Assembly (NCBI GenBank): GCA_045601425.1
Contig: JAZRZP010000026.1
Span: 62,001 to 126,000, forward strand
Direction: 5' to 3'
DNA length: 64,000 bases
Origin: UBA1219 sp045601425
GTDB lineage: Bacteria > Bacteroidota > Bacteroidia > Bacteroidales > P3
In this document: positions 32,211 to 44,600 of the stretch, one piece after another
Position numbering within the stretch: the first letter of the stretch is position 1
Layout of the letters: each line of letters starts with the position of its first letter
Program-made: the position numbers and the translations under genes
The notes under the pieces: generated by a model
What the model was told of the DNA's origin: nothing
The model's input: the letters and a program-made list of their open reading frames with translations, nothing else
The model's database searches: none

Positions 32211-32766
32211 AATTTATATTGACAAGACCTTTCGTGCTATTTGTTGATATCACGTCACTAACATCTTGTATCGTTACGAATACGGTTCCGTTATTGTTGT
32301 TTTTGTCACAATTGGTCCACGTGATTTCAAATTGAAATGTTTTTTTTGTGTTATTCGATTTGACGGAAACTTTTTTTGTCATGGATCCGTTTAATTCTCC
32401 CTGTTTGATTTTCCCATCCACCAAATTCAGTAATTCCTCCTCTTTGTTATCAAGCAAGGAAGAGATGGTTTTGTCATCGTCCAGATTGATTTTACCGGAA
32501 TTTGCATTTCTTCGGCAAGGTTCGCCGCCCGGATTGTTACAATCTACTGTTATTTTAATCAAATCAAAATTTTTGTATTCTTCTACTTCTAATTTGGAAT
32601 TTACGTTATTGTATGTAACAGATTGATCGTCGTTGGTCCGCCCGTTGTTTTTATTGTATATAACTTTGGTTACTATTTTTTTTCTTGCATAAGAATCATG
32701 TGGATAGAACATGAAGAAAATTGCACAGCATAGAATTATTGTTGTTATTGTTTTTTTCATTTTCAT
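32191..32766 (-). CDS. Small exported protein of unknown function
   Basis: I start this at ATG 32766 (an ATG at 32760 is equally possible), giving about 191 residues with a signal peptide (TTIILCCAIFFMF ... DSYA). The mature protein is Asn/Lys-rich with four cysteines (DCNNPGGEPCRR, then TWTNCDKNNNN) and looks beta-rich at the C-terminus (KKTFQFEITWTNC, GTVFVTIQDVSDV). I recognise no family. A longer in-frame reading from 32841 would precede the signal peptide and is unlikely. It is the first gene of the AT-rich trio. Confidence 0.6.
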   Translation of the reverse strand: MKMKKTITTIILCCAIFFMFYPHDSYARKKIVTKVIYNKNNGRTNDDQSVTYNNVNSKLEVEEYKNFDLIKITVDCNNPGGEPCRRNANSGKINLDDDKTISSLLDNKEEELLNLVDGKIKQGELNGSMTKKVSVKSNNTKKTFQFEITWTNCDKNNNNGTVFVTIQDVSDVISTNSTKGLVNINYDARIQ

Positions 32767-33113
32767 TGGTTTTAAATTAAACTTGTTTTCGTACTTTTCT
32801 TTCATTGCCATCTCTTGTCTTCGCCCTGCACCTTCCGGCAATTCTCCGGCACGGGGCTACACTTTTCGAGGTAGTGCCGTTTGCCTTCGGGTTTTGACTT
32901 GAGAATTTCAGGTGGAAAATTTTTTCCGTTTCCGGAGAAATTTTTTTCGTTTCCGTACTGAAAAACAGAAAAAACGAATTCAAAGAACGCGAAAAATGCA
33001 GAAAAAAAGTACCTTTCAAGATTGCTTATAATCTTGATAGGGGGGTAATTCCCTAAAAATCAGTAAGTTGCAAAGGTTTGTCTTTCGCATTTTCTGTCTG
33101 TTCGATTTCACGG
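32767..33113 (-). other. Long leader with hairpins before the exported trio
   Basis: About 340 bases lie between the promoter at 33114 and the first ATG. It contains a perfect 7-bp hairpin (CAAGATT...AATCTTG, 33017-33036), an adjacent G-run/C-run pair (around 33038-33053) and a GC-rich hairpin (CGGCAC...GTGCCG, 32846-32878) in otherwise AT-rich DNA. No known riboswitch core was recognised. Confidence 0.4.
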
Positions 33114-33144
33114 CAAAGTTACGCAGTTTTTTTCAATTGTGCAA
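33114..33144 (-). promoter_or_regulatory. Promoter of the exported trio
   Basis: The minus strand reads TAACTTTG (33114-33121) with a TTG about 20 bases upstream. It sits 66 bases beyond the uvrB stop codon. Confidence 0.65.
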
Positions 33145-33186
33145 GTGGCGGGCTGAAAAATGACAGGATTTTCCCATATTCATGTG

Positions 33187-35244
33187 TTATTGTTCTGAAA
33201 GCATTTCCTGCAGGCGTTTTATCTCATCGCGGTATCTGGCAGCTTCGATGAAGTTCATCTCGGTGGCTGCTTTCTGCATGTTCCTCTGTGCTTCGCGGAG
33301 CTCTTTTTTCAACTGCTCTTTGCTCTTGCGGTATTTTGCCTTTTTTTCAGATGCCATCAGAAGTTCGGATTCTTCGGTGTCACGGTGCGTCGGGATATTG
33401 ATTTTGCCGGTCTCGTGTTTCTGACTGTTGGTACTTTCTATCACCGAAGTCTGCCCCAGAATGGCCTCCGTCGATTTCACAATCTGTCGCGGTGTTATGC
33501 CGTGTTCCTGATTGTACTTTATCTGCTTTTCGCGGTGGCGGTTGGTCTCGTCTATGGCACGCTGCATTGATGCCGTGATTTTGTCTCCGTACAGAATGGC
33601 CCTGCTGTTCACGTTTCTCGCCGCACGGCCTATCGTCTGTATCAGAGCTCTGTCCGACCGCAGAAAACCCTCTTTGTCGGCGTCGAGTATGGCAACGAGC
33701 GAAACCTCTGGCAAGTCCAGACCTTCACGCAGAAGGTTCACGCCTACAAGCACGTCGAAGACTCCCATCCGCAAATCTCGCATGATTTCCACACGTTCCA
33801 GCGTGTCCACGTCGGAATGTATGTATTTCGAACGTATGCCGAGGTTGCCGAGATATTTGGTGAACTCTTCGGCCATGCGTTTGGTGAGAGTGGTCACCAG
33901 CACGCGTTCGTTTTTCGCTACCACGTTGTGTATCTCGTCAAGAAGGTCATCGACCTGTGAAATGGCGGGACGTACCTCCACCACGGGATCCAGCAGCCCC
34001 GTCGGCCGTATGAGTTGTTCCACCACTATGCCCTCACTCTCGTTCAGTTCATATTCGGCAGGTGTGGCACTTACGTATATGGTCTGGTTGCAGAGATCGT
34101 AAAACTCCTCGAATTTCAGCGGCCTGTTGTCCAGTGCCGATGGCAGGCGGAACCCGTAATCCACGAGAACCGTCTTTCTCGAATGGTCGCCTCCGTACAT
34201 GGCATGTATCTGCGGTACCGTAACATGACTTTCGTCTATGACCAGCAGAAAATCATCGGGAAAATAATCCAGAAGACAGAACGGCCGCGAACCTTCGCTA
34301 CGCCCGTCAAAGTACCGCGAATAATTTTCTATGCCGCTGCAGTAACCCACTTCGCGTATCATCTCCAAGTCGTAGTTAACCCTCTCCTCAAGCCGTTTGG
34401 CTTCGAGATGCTTTCCAGTCTCTTTCAGCCAGTCGCGTCGTGCGAACATGTCGTTCTCGATTTGCACGAGGGCTTCGTTCAGACGCTCTTTCGAGGTCAG
34501 GAAGTTGCTCGCAGGATATATCACGATTTCGTTCACCTTGTCGGTGCGGTGCCCCGAAACAGGGTCGAAGGTCTCAAGCGATTCAATTTCATCGTCCCAA
34601 AACGAAATGCGGTAACAGAAATCAGCATACGAGGGAAAGACATCGACGGTGTCGCCCTTTACACGGAAACGGCCGTTACCGAACTCTATCTCGTTGCGGG
34701 CATAAAGAGCGTCGACAAGTTTCAGCAGAAAAGCATCGCGGCTCATGCGGTCACCGGTTTTGAGGTATATCGTACCCCTTTCGAACTCTTCAGGATTCCC
34801 TATGCCGTAAATGCACGAAACGGAACTTACCACAATCACGTCCTTTCTTCCGGAAAGCAGTGCCGAACTCGCACGTATGCGAAGCTTGTCAAGTTCGTCG
34901 TTTATCTGCAGATCTTTTTCGATGTAGGTGTTGGTGGCAGGAATGAACGCTTCCGGCTGGTAGTAGTCGTAGTACGAAACGAAATATTCTACAGCATTGT
35001 TCGGGAAAAACTGCTTGAACTCACCGTAAAGCTGGGCAGCCAACGTTTTGTTGTGGCTGAGAATCAGTGTCGGTCTGCCTACACGGGCAATCACGTTGGC
35101 AACGGTAAATGTCTTACCCGATCCGGTAACGCCAAGAAGCACCTGCCCCCGCTGGCCAGCTTCGAGTCCGGCAACAAGCTGGTCTATGGCTTCGGGTTGG
35201 TCACCCATTGGCTTGAAATTTGCTTCTAGTTGAAAATGCGACAT
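33187..35244 (-). CDS. uvrB: Excinuclease ABC subunit B
   Basis: UvrB loads onto damaged DNA in nucleotide excision repair. The 685-residue product is full length: Walker A GVTGSGKT (38-45), the beta-hairpin YYDYYQPEAFIPATNTYIEK, helicase motif segment LLVIDESHVTVPQIHAMYGG, ATLTKRM-type segment VTTLTKRMAEEFT, LREGLDLPEVSLVAILDADK, QTIGRAARN, and the C-terminal UVR motif MNFIEAARYRDEIKRLQEML, which contacts UvrC. The start at 35244 gives the usual N-terminus (FQLEANFKPMGDQPEAI). Confidence 0.97.
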   Translation of the reverse strand: MSHFQLEANFKPMGDQPEAIDQLVAGLEAGQRGQVLLGVTGSGKTFTVANVIARVGRPTLILSHNKTLAAQLYGEFKQFFPNNAVEYFVSYYDYYQPEAFIPATNTYIEKDLQINDELDKLRIRASSALLSGRKDVIVVSSVSCIYGIGNPEEFERGTIYLKTGDRMSRDAFLLKLVDALYARNEIEFGNGRFRVKGDTVDVFPSYADFCYRISFWDDEIESLETFDPVSGHRTDKVNEIVIYPASNFLTSKERLNEALVQIENDMFARRDWLKETGKHLEAKRLEERVNYDLEMIREVGYCSGIENYSRYFDGRSEGSRPFCLLDYFPDDFLLVIDESHVTVPQIHAMYGGDHSRKTVLVDYGFRLPSALDNRPLKFEEFYDLCNQTIYVSATPAEYELNESEGIVVEQLIRPTGLLDPVVEVRPAISQVDDLLDEIHNVVAKNERVLVTTLTKRMAEEFTKYLGNLGIRSKYIHSDVDTLERVEIMRDLRMGVFDVLVGVNLLREGLDLPEVSLVAILDADKEGFLRSDRALIQTIGRAARNVNSRAILYGDKITASMQRAIDETNRHREKQIKYNQEHGITPRQIVKSTEAILGQTSVIESTNSQKHETGKINIPTHRDTEESELLMASEKKAKYRKSKEQLKKELREAQRNMQKAATEMNFIEAARYRDEIKRLQEMLSEQ

Positions 35245-35434
35245 TTACGGTTCTTTTTTTCTCCTTGTTCGGGTTTGCAAATATACAATTTTTTCCCGTT
35301 CGGAATAAAATTATTTTCCGGCTTTTTTTTCTGTTGCAAAAAATGTCTCGCGGGTGTCTATGTCTTCATATTTTTGTCTGGTTCAGTTTGGAAAGGCTTT
35401 GTTTGATAAAAAATGAAAAAAAATATGTGTTATA
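35245..35434. other. Intergenic region between uvrB and the giant gene
   Basis: The 441-base gap holds a -7 box for uvrB (35278-35285), the plus-strand promoter at 35435-35466 and a leader with a short open frame. The rest is AT-rich sequence in which I see nothing else. Confidence 0.5.
35278..35285 (-). promoter_or_regulatory. -7 box for uvrB
   Basis: The minus strand reads TATATTTG 34 bases before the uvrB ATG. No clear -33 box. Confidence 0.55.
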
Positions 35435-35466
35435 TTTGGAAAATCGGAAAAAAAAATGTAACTTTG
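35435..35466 (+). promoter_or_regulatory. Promoter of the giant surface protein gene
   Basis: TTTG (35435-35438), 20 bases, TAACTTTG (35459-35466). It leaves a leader of about 215 bases before the ATG at 35686. A small hairpin (TTGCCA...TGGCAA, about 35615-35633) lies in the leader. Confidence 0.75.
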
Positions 35467-35571
35467 CAATTGTTTTTTTGACCATCGGAAGTTTATGGTT
35501 TGAATACCGAAATGATGATGTGTAAAATATATATTAGTTTAATAATCAATAAAATACAAACATAAAGAACC

Positions 35572-35664
35572 ATGAACGTTCGTTTGTATAACAGGCTGAA
35601 AAACGTTGAGTGTTTGCCATATTTCGTGGCAAGTGCTTGTTTTCTGTCTTATGTTCAATTATAA
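35572..35664 (+). CDS. Possible 30-residue leader peptide
   Basis: An ATG-to-TAA frame of 30 codons lies in the leader of the giant gene and ends 21 bases before its ATG. It contains no rare-residue run that would suggest attenuation. Coding status is uncertain. Confidence 0.2.
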   Translation: MNVRLYNRLKNVECLPYFVASACFLSYVQL

Positions 35665-35685
35665 CAGAAAAAAATATTACACAAT

Positions 35686-38600
35686 ATGAATACACGCACA
35701 ATATTCAGAAAAGAAAACGGAAAGCTGCGGATTTCGCAATCGGGCAGACACCTCTCGCGATTGATGTCGCTGGTACTGCTCTTGGGTATCTTTGCCTTCG
35801 GCAAGGTTCAGGCTCAAACGACGGTAACGATAGGTACGGGAACTTCCACCCACTACTATACGCCCGTGAACAATTATTACAACTACACCTATACGCAAAC
35901 GCTGTTCACTGCAGCGGAATTTCAGGCACAGGGTATTACTCCAGGTGTGCCGCAAACTATATCGTCCATAGCATACAATTACTCCTATAGCTCTGCAATG
36001 ACGAGCAAGACGAATTGTACCATCTACATGGGGCATACCAGTGCAACATCTTTTTCTTCCACATCGGACGCTCTTCCGTTGTCGAGTCTTACGAGAGTTT
36101 ACACCGGCAACCTGAACTGCTCCCAAGGTTGGACGACTTTCACCCTTTCCACTCCTTTCGTGTGGGATGGTGTGAACAGTCTCGTTGTTGCCGTTGATGA
36201 CAATTCCGGTTCATACAACGGTAGTTCGTACACGTATTACTACACGAGTGCTTCAGCCAACAGGGCAATGTGGTTCTATTCGGATGGAACCAATCCCGAT
36301 CCATCGAATCTCTCCTCGTTTTCGGGTTCCACGTCCGTCTCGGCAAACCGTACCAATACACGATTCGTAATGACGCCTCTGACTTGTCCCGGTACTACGG
36401 CACCCACGATTTCGGGCAACACTGTTACTTGGACAGAAATGGGTACTGCAACAAGATGGGCACTTGAGTACGGCAGCAGCGGCTTTACTCCCGGTACGGG
36501 TACGCGTGTTGTTATAAACAATACCCCAAGCTACACGCTTCCTGGTCTGACCAGTGGAACAGTCTATGATATTTACGTGCGTTCACTTTGTAGTTCAACT
36601 GATTCAAGCGGAGTGAAAAAAGTGTCATTTCTCAACAATCCTTCCTTTAACTGCGGCGGTACTGGTACGCGGAACGACCCGTATCTCATCTGCAGCGAGG
36701 CTGATTTGAGGCAACTTTCAACTTATGTCAATGCTGGTGCAAGTTTCAACGGCGTGTATTTCAAACTTGCAGTCAATATTCAAATGCAACAGGGTGCCTT
36801 TACACCTATCGGTTCCCCCACAACTCCATTCGAAGGTACTTTCTTCGGTGCCGGACACTCCATCACCAACCTCACCATGGCAAATGCCGGTACGGCCAAC
36901 CGCGGTCTCTTTGGTTATGTCAGAGGTGCTTACATCGATTCTGTTACCGTAGGCGGTAATATCAACGGTGGTGACAAATCCGGCGCTATAGTCGGCGAAG
37001 CTGATAATTCCACCATACGTTACTGTACCAACAACGCTTCGGTGCAGGGCTCTTACCAGTATCACGGCGGTATAGTGGGATATATGAATGCCTCTATTGT
37101 CGAAGATTGTAAAAATACGGCACTCATCTCCGATGCTGCCTATTATCATGCAGGTATCGTTGGTTATTCCACCGGTGCTTCGGTTATCCGCCGGTGTAAA
37201 AATACCGGTACGATCAACGGATATTCTTACTATCACTCAGGTATTTGCGGATACATGACTAATTCAGCGCTGACTAATGGTATAGGTATTTTCAACTGTA
37301 CCAACAGCGGTGCCGTTACGGGCAGTTATTACACTGGTGGTATCTGTGGTGACGCAATCAATATAATCATAGACACTTGTTCGAACAGAAATATTCTGTA
37401 CGGATATTACTATGTCGGTGGTATTTGTGGCAGATTGTATCCGGGCAAAATCCTCCATTGCTCGAATGTTGCCACAATCACAAACAACAGCAGTTCGTAT
37501 ACCGGTGGTATCGTCGGATATTCGTATGGAAATTCCTCAGAGTATTGTTATGTCCAGTATTGTGTTAATTCCGGCGAGGTAACGTCTACATCTGACTATG
37601 TTGGAGGTATTACTGGCTACAACTATTATGGATACGTGGATTATTGCTCCAACTCGGCAGATGTCAATATCACATCGACCAGCAGTTATTGCGGCGGTAT
37701 TTGCGGATATGCAAGTACCTACGGATACATACGCTATTGCCTCAATGGCGGTCTGATAACATCTACGGGAAACTATGTCGGCGGTATTACCGGCTACAGC
37801 TATGGTTCCTCGTACGTAACATACTGTCTTAACGTAAATAATGTTTATGGCGGTTCAGGCTATACCAACGTGGCAGCTATTGCTGGTACGGGTGCTGTCG
37901 GAACTACTTGTTATTGGGATAGACAGATGTGTCCGACTACCAACTGGTATGGAACGACGACAGGTGCGTACAGTTATCTTACAAACCAGTTGAAAGGTAC
38001 TGCCACATATCCTTCTGCTACATATTTCGACGCTGCTCCGAACATGTACCCGATGCCTAAGGGAATCTCCGATTCCATTCAAGCAAAACTGGCAGCAACT
38101 CCGGTTAACATTGATCCGGCAGAAAATGTAAATACCGTACAGACCAACTTTACCGTTTATACGGGAAACAATGTCGTGTGGACCAGCTCTTTACCGACAG
38201 TGGTGAGCATAAACAATACAAATGCAACTGTCAACAATACCGGTACCACTCAATTCTCCGGTACGGTTGACGGTCTCGTAAAACATGTAAATATACAGTC
38301 GATTACCTTCCCGCACTTCTGTGGCGGTAGCGGTACTCAGGCCGACCCGTATCTGATTTGCCAGCCTTCTACACTCGACTCCTTGCGTATGTTTGTCAAT
38401 TCTGGTGTCAGCTGCGCAGGACTCTATTTCAGAGTGGTCAGAAATCTGGATATGTCGGCCTATTCCTCAAACTGGAATGCAACGGTAAGCGGAACAATGG
38501 GACCTATCGGTGCTTCCACCGCAACCCCGTTCAGCGGACACTTTGATGGCGCAGGTTTTACAATATCGAACATAACAATAAACAGTACAGCAAATTATAA

Positions 38601-41600
38601 GGGTCTGTTCGGTTATGTGGTAGGATCTTCATCCGATACTGCCGAAGTTCATGACTTTACGTTCAGCGGTTCCGTTACCGGCGGTAGCTACACCGGCGGT
38701 ATCGTGGGTTATGCCAATTACACTAAAATGTACAACCTCGTGAACAATGCTCCCGTGGCAAGCACTTCGTATTCTTATCACGGAGGTGTATGCGGTTATT
38801 CCTATCAAGGATGCGTATTCGACAGCTGTACGAATACTGCTGCCGTTTCAGGATCTTCATATACCGGCGGTATTACGGGTTACGCTTATTATGGCACAAA
38901 ATTTGAGAATTGTACGAACACTGGTGCGGTAACGAGTACTTCCAGTTATATCGGCGGTATCGTGGGTTATTGGTATCCGAATTCTTCCGTAACAGCGGTA
39001 AGAATGTACAACTGTATAAACCGTGCCAATGTGACGGGTACATACTACACCGGCGGTATGGCCGGTTATGCATATTATTATGCGAAATTCTTCAACTGCA
39101 AAAACTATGGTAATGTTTCATCTACCAGTTATGGTATCGGAGGTATAGCAGGTTACCACTACTACTATGGTATAATGGAAAACTGCGAAAACTACGGTAA
39201 TGTAAGCGGATCTTATTATGTTGCTGGTTTGGCAGGTTATGAGTATGTAGGTTCGTCAACGGCTTCCTACCGTGTTTATAACTGCAAAAACGAAGGCAAC
39301 GTTTCTGGTACTTCGTACTATGTCGGCGGTTTGGTCGGTTACGGCTATTACAGCAAAATCTCGAACAGTATCAATCGTGGCAACGTGTCGGGAGCAAGCT
39401 ATGGTGTCGGCGGCTTGATCGGTTACAACTACTATTATTCTACGGTCAACAACAGCATCAACTACGGTGACGTGACTTCTTCATATAATAGTACGACATT
39501 TACATCTTCTGGTTATGGTACTGGCGGTATTGTCGGCAGCCATAACTACGGCACGTCAACGTCAACCGTTGCAATATCTCATTGCAAGAATTACGGTAAT
39601 GTAAGTTCTATGGCTTATGGTACAGGTGGTATCATCGGACAGTGTTATTATTACCCCGGCTACATAGAATACTGCGAAAACTACGGTGATGTCACGGGTA
39701 CCTACTACACGGGTGGTATTACGGGCTTCAACCGTGGAACATACTCAAGCTCATATTATGGTTATCTGAGATATTGTGCCAATGCCGGCGATGTGACAGG
39801 TACTTATTATGTCGGAGGTATAGCAGGCCGTAACGGCTACACGTCTTCAGGCTACTATGCATACGTTACGGGATGTGTCAACATCGGTAGGATTTCCGGC
39901 AGCTCCTACGTTGGCGGTATCGTGGGTCAGAACTATGGCTATTCGTCTTCATACCCCGCATACGTCCAAGGCTGTCTCAATTCCGGTATAGTATCGGGTA
40001 CATCAAATTACGTGGGCGGTATCACTGGTTACAACTATTCTTCCTACGCTCAGAATCAATACAACTTGAATGTCGCAAATGTGATATCTTCGGCATCATA
40101 CGTCGGAGCTGTTGAAGGCTATTCGTCAGTGCCGACCGGATGTTATTACGACACCTTGATGTGTCCGCGTTCGAACTACTACTATGGTGGCAATGCAGGA
40201 ACAACCTACGCAAAACGCACTTCTTATCTTACAAGCGGTTCATTCACCCCGAGTGCTACTTATTTTACTGCAACGCCGGGTCTGTATCCGCGTCCGACAC
40301 AGATAAAGGATTCCACAATCGCAATCCTCGCCGCTACCCCCGTCTTCTTGGATGAGACGACAAGACCCACCAATCATGTGAACAATGTGAACATATGCTT
40401 CACCGTGGGAACGGCAAACAACGTTTCTTGGACGTCTTCTTTACCGACAGTCGCAAGTATCGTGGGTGCAAACGGTACTCCGCTTTCCATTGGAAACACT
40501 ACGGCAACCGTTTCGAGAGACAGTTGCGAAAGAGATGTCGATCTGAGAGTTTCGGCACTGCCTCCCGTAAGTTCTACATTCTCATACGACGATGATATTG
40601 ACGGAGAGGCTGGCCGTGCGATAACTTCAGTGTCTCCGACATCTTCGTTTTCCGGCTGCAAGTTCGTGATGGCTTCCCAGTTGCCGGCAGGTCTGGTACT
40701 GGATACTGCCACAGGTGAAATAAGCGGTACCTCATTCGAACTCGTAAACAATCAGACACTTATCGTAAGAGCCATCTGCTCAGGTTGCAATATAGCCGAA
40801 GCTCGTCTGAATTGCAGTATCACTCCGGCTATCATCTGCGCAAGCGATTCCATTGAATTGCCTGCAGGTTACCAGTGGTACTACGACTCAGCTCTTACGA
40901 TTCCGGTTCCTAACAAAGTCGGTGGCCTTGCTTCAGATCACAGATATTATGCAGTGGACACTACGTCTTTCGGTTTGCTTGGCATTTACGATTTTACCTA
41001 TACCGGTGCAATGCAAACTCATACTGTTCCTCAAGGTGTTACGCAAATAGAAATGGAAGTATGGGGTGCACAGGGTGGAAGCGGAAGCAATGGTTATGTC
41101 GGTGGCAAGGGCGGTTACTCTGTCGGTGCAATTGCTAATGCTCGTGGTATAAATAACCTCTATGTGTTCGTGGGCGGTCAGGGTACTGGAGTGTCTGGAA
41201 CAGCATCACCCGGAGGTTGGAATGGTGGCGGTAACGGCATGTTCTATTCCTCTTATTACGGTGGTGGTGGCGGTGGTGGCACCGATATCCGCATAAACGG
41301 CACATCATTCAACGACCGTGTTATCGTTGCCGGTGGCGGTGGCGGTGCAGGTCCATCTTATGGTAGTGTTCAGCCTGCCGGTTGCGGTGGAGGCGAATAT
41401 GGCGGTGATGGTTATTACAACAACACAACGGGTACGTATCCTACTGCATCCAACAGAGATGGATCTGGTGGTTCTCCGACCGCAGGCGGTATCGGTTACT
41501 TATCGCAATCTGGAACACAGGGATCTTTCGGGCAAGGAGGTAATGCCAGCACCTATGCTTGTGGCGGCGGTGGCGGCGGCTGGTACGGCGGCGGCGGTGC

Positions 41601-44600
41601 CTATGACAATGATTCGGACAGTGATGGCAGGTATGGTGGTGGCGGTTCCGGATATGTTTGGACTTCATCTACCGCAGGTAATGCTCCCTCGGGTTACAGC
41701 GTTCCCGCTTCGTACTACTTGTCTAATGCTCAGACAATAGCTGGAAATTCTTCTTTTGATTCCCCCAACGGCTCTACGGAAACCGGACATACAGGCAACG
41801 GTTATGCAAGAATAACGGAATACGGCTATCTTACAATGTCTTATCTCGTTAGAGTGAGACCTACTCCGACTGCTGAAATTTCCGGCGATACCACTATCTG
41901 CAACAACGATTCCGCTCGTCTGCAGATTGTTTTCACGGGCACAGCTCCATATCATTACCGCATAACCGGTGACAATTCCGACAGAACTTCCAACAGCGAT
42001 ACGGCTATAGTATATGTCAAACCGGCAACTTCTACTTATTATTATGTAACATACGCCGAATACCAGAACTGCGAAGCCCTTCCGCTCGACCTCATGGGCA
42101 GAGCCGTAGTGGGCATCTGTGGTGAACAGGTTATCTGTGACGGAGACTCTATCACCTTGTCTGCCGGCAACTGGTACTTGGATTCTTTCTACACGATTCC
42201 GGTTTCGGCAAGTGTAGTTCATCCCACGACAACTACTACTTATTATAATTACAACGGTTCGACTCTGAAGGCTATCGTTTACCCACGTCCTACCGTTACT
42301 ATTCCTACGGCTTACGACTCAATCTGTGACGGGGCTTCGATAACCTTGCCGATTACTTTCACGGGTACAGCTCCGTTCTATTATCTCCTTGCAGGCGATT
42401 CCACTTATCGTGTATCCTTTACTAACAACGAAGTGCTTCGACTTTCACCAGTTGGAAGTATCGTATATCAGGTACTTGATTTGTACGATGTTTATTGTAC
42501 TGCACAATACTCCGACCGTAATGGTGTTTACACCGTCAATGTCTGCGATCAGCCTATCATCTGTGCTGGGGATACGGTAATACTGCCTTCCAACAGACCG
42601 TGGTACTACGATGCTGCTTACACACAGCGTGTTCCTGACACAATCGTAAATCCGACTATTACCACAACTTACTACTCTCCTGCAATTTCTCCAAGCGATA
42701 CGGTTGACTATACCTATACGGGTGCAGTTGATACATTCGTTGTCCCTGCTGGAGTGGATTCTATATTCCTGCAGGTATGGGGAGCTCAAGGAGCCAATTC
42801 CTCTTACCATTCAGCATTGGGAGGTAAAGGTGGCTATTCCGAAGGAACGTTGTCTGTGACAACGGGTGAATTATACTACATTTATGTAGGAGGTCAGGGT
42901 AGTACGGGTTCCATTTCCGTGAATGGCGGCTGGAACGGTGGTGGTGGCGTGACTTCATCGTATAGTTCCGGTGCCTCCGGAGACCACCTCGGCAGCGGTG
43001 GCGGTGCTACTGATATTTCAAGAGTTGGCGGGGCATGTACATTGGATTCGTACAATCGTTATGTGCGTTCAACAGCATCCTACAACGGTCGTGTTATCGT
43101 CGCTGGCGGCGGCGGTGGTGCAGAAGCTGTAAGCGGTACTGCCGGTGGCGGTCTCTCAGGTATTGGCACTTATCCGGGAACACAGAATGCGGCAGGTGCT
43201 GCAAATATCGGTACTGCATCTTCGTGGGTTACCCTTTATGCCGGTGGCCTCGGATACGGTGTTTCTACAACTGGTGGACATACCAACCATGCTATGGGTG
43301 CCTGTGGCGGTGGTGGTTACTATGGTGGTGGTGCTTTGGCTGATAATGGTTCCAATGCCCAGGGCTTTGGCGGTTCCGGCTATGTCGGAAGCTTGACAAA
43401 TGCCCGTACAGTTGCAGGTAACCAGTCATTCCTGTCTCCTTCCGGTACAATGGAAACAGGTCATTCCGGTAACGGTCATGCAAGAATATCTTACGTGTCT
43501 GCCAATGGTGGAGCACCTTCTATGACTTACACGGTTCGTGTAAACCCGATACCAACTGCTACCATTACCGGCATAGACACGGCTTGCGACAACGCTCCGG
43601 CTAATCTCATAATCAACTTTACTGGTGCGGCTCCGTATGTTTACCATATAGTTGGTGAACTCGGAAGCAGAATGAGCTACAACAACACGGCTTATGTTCC
43701 TATAATCCCCGATACGGTTTCCACTTATCGTTTGGATATGATTTCAGATGCCAACTGCGTTGGTACCATCAATAACTGTTTCGGACAGGCTGCAATTTAT
43801 CGTTGCGGTCAGGACGTTATCTGTCAGGGCGACAGCGTCGCTCTTCCATTGCCGTACACTTGGTGCACAGATCGTGGTTTGAGAAATTATGTGATGACAG
43901 CGAAGGTGGCTCCTCGTACAACTACGACATATTACCGTCAGGGGCAGAACGGTGCTGTAGTTGAACATCTCGTGATAGTAAAACCGCGTCCCGTTGCTCG
44001 TATCATCAGCAGTGATACTACAATATGCGGAGGTTCTGCTGCCATCAGAATCAGATTTTCTGGTAATGCACCTTACACTTACCGCTTTACCGGTGAATCG
44101 GCCGATAGGATTTCTTGGACCGATACGATGACTAATTACGTGTCTCCTCAATATATTACACGATACAACATCAGTCAGATCAGCGACCAGTTCTGTGTTG
44201 GCTCGCCGGCTCCAATTTCTGACGAAATCACGGTGATGATTTGTAATCAGCAGATTATCTGTGATGGAGATTCCGTGCAATTGCCGAACGGTCATTGGTT
44301 CTTCGATTCGCTTGGTAACCAACCTGTTCCTTCAAACAACATGGTTGCTCCAAGAACAAATCAGACATACTACCTCGCAGGAGAAGAAACCTACAACTAC
44401 GCATATACCGGACATACTGAAGTGTTGCCGTTGCCATCAAATGTAGATAGCGTGAAAATGGAAGTATGGGGAGCCCAAGGTGGTTACCGTTCAAATTCAT
44501 CATACGCAGGAAAGGGTGGCTACGCTTACGGCACTTTGACAAATGTTGCAGGTTTGAGCAACTTGTATATAAATGTCGGACAGCATCCCGGCAATTCTTC

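Noticed and set aside
32767..32841. N-terminal extension of the first gene of the exported trio up to an ATG at 32841.
   Set aside because: It would place about 25 hydrophilic residues before a good signal peptide, and the DNA there overlaps the hairpin-rich leader.
34015..35229. 404-codon plus-strand frame opposite uvrB.
   Set aside because: uvrB has every family motif on the other strand, and the reverse product has none.
36646..40155. Regular short repeats considered as a CRISPR array or tandem DNA repeat element.
   Set aside because: The repeats are in frame, degenerate, and encode GLUG protein units without constant spacers or adjacent cas genes.
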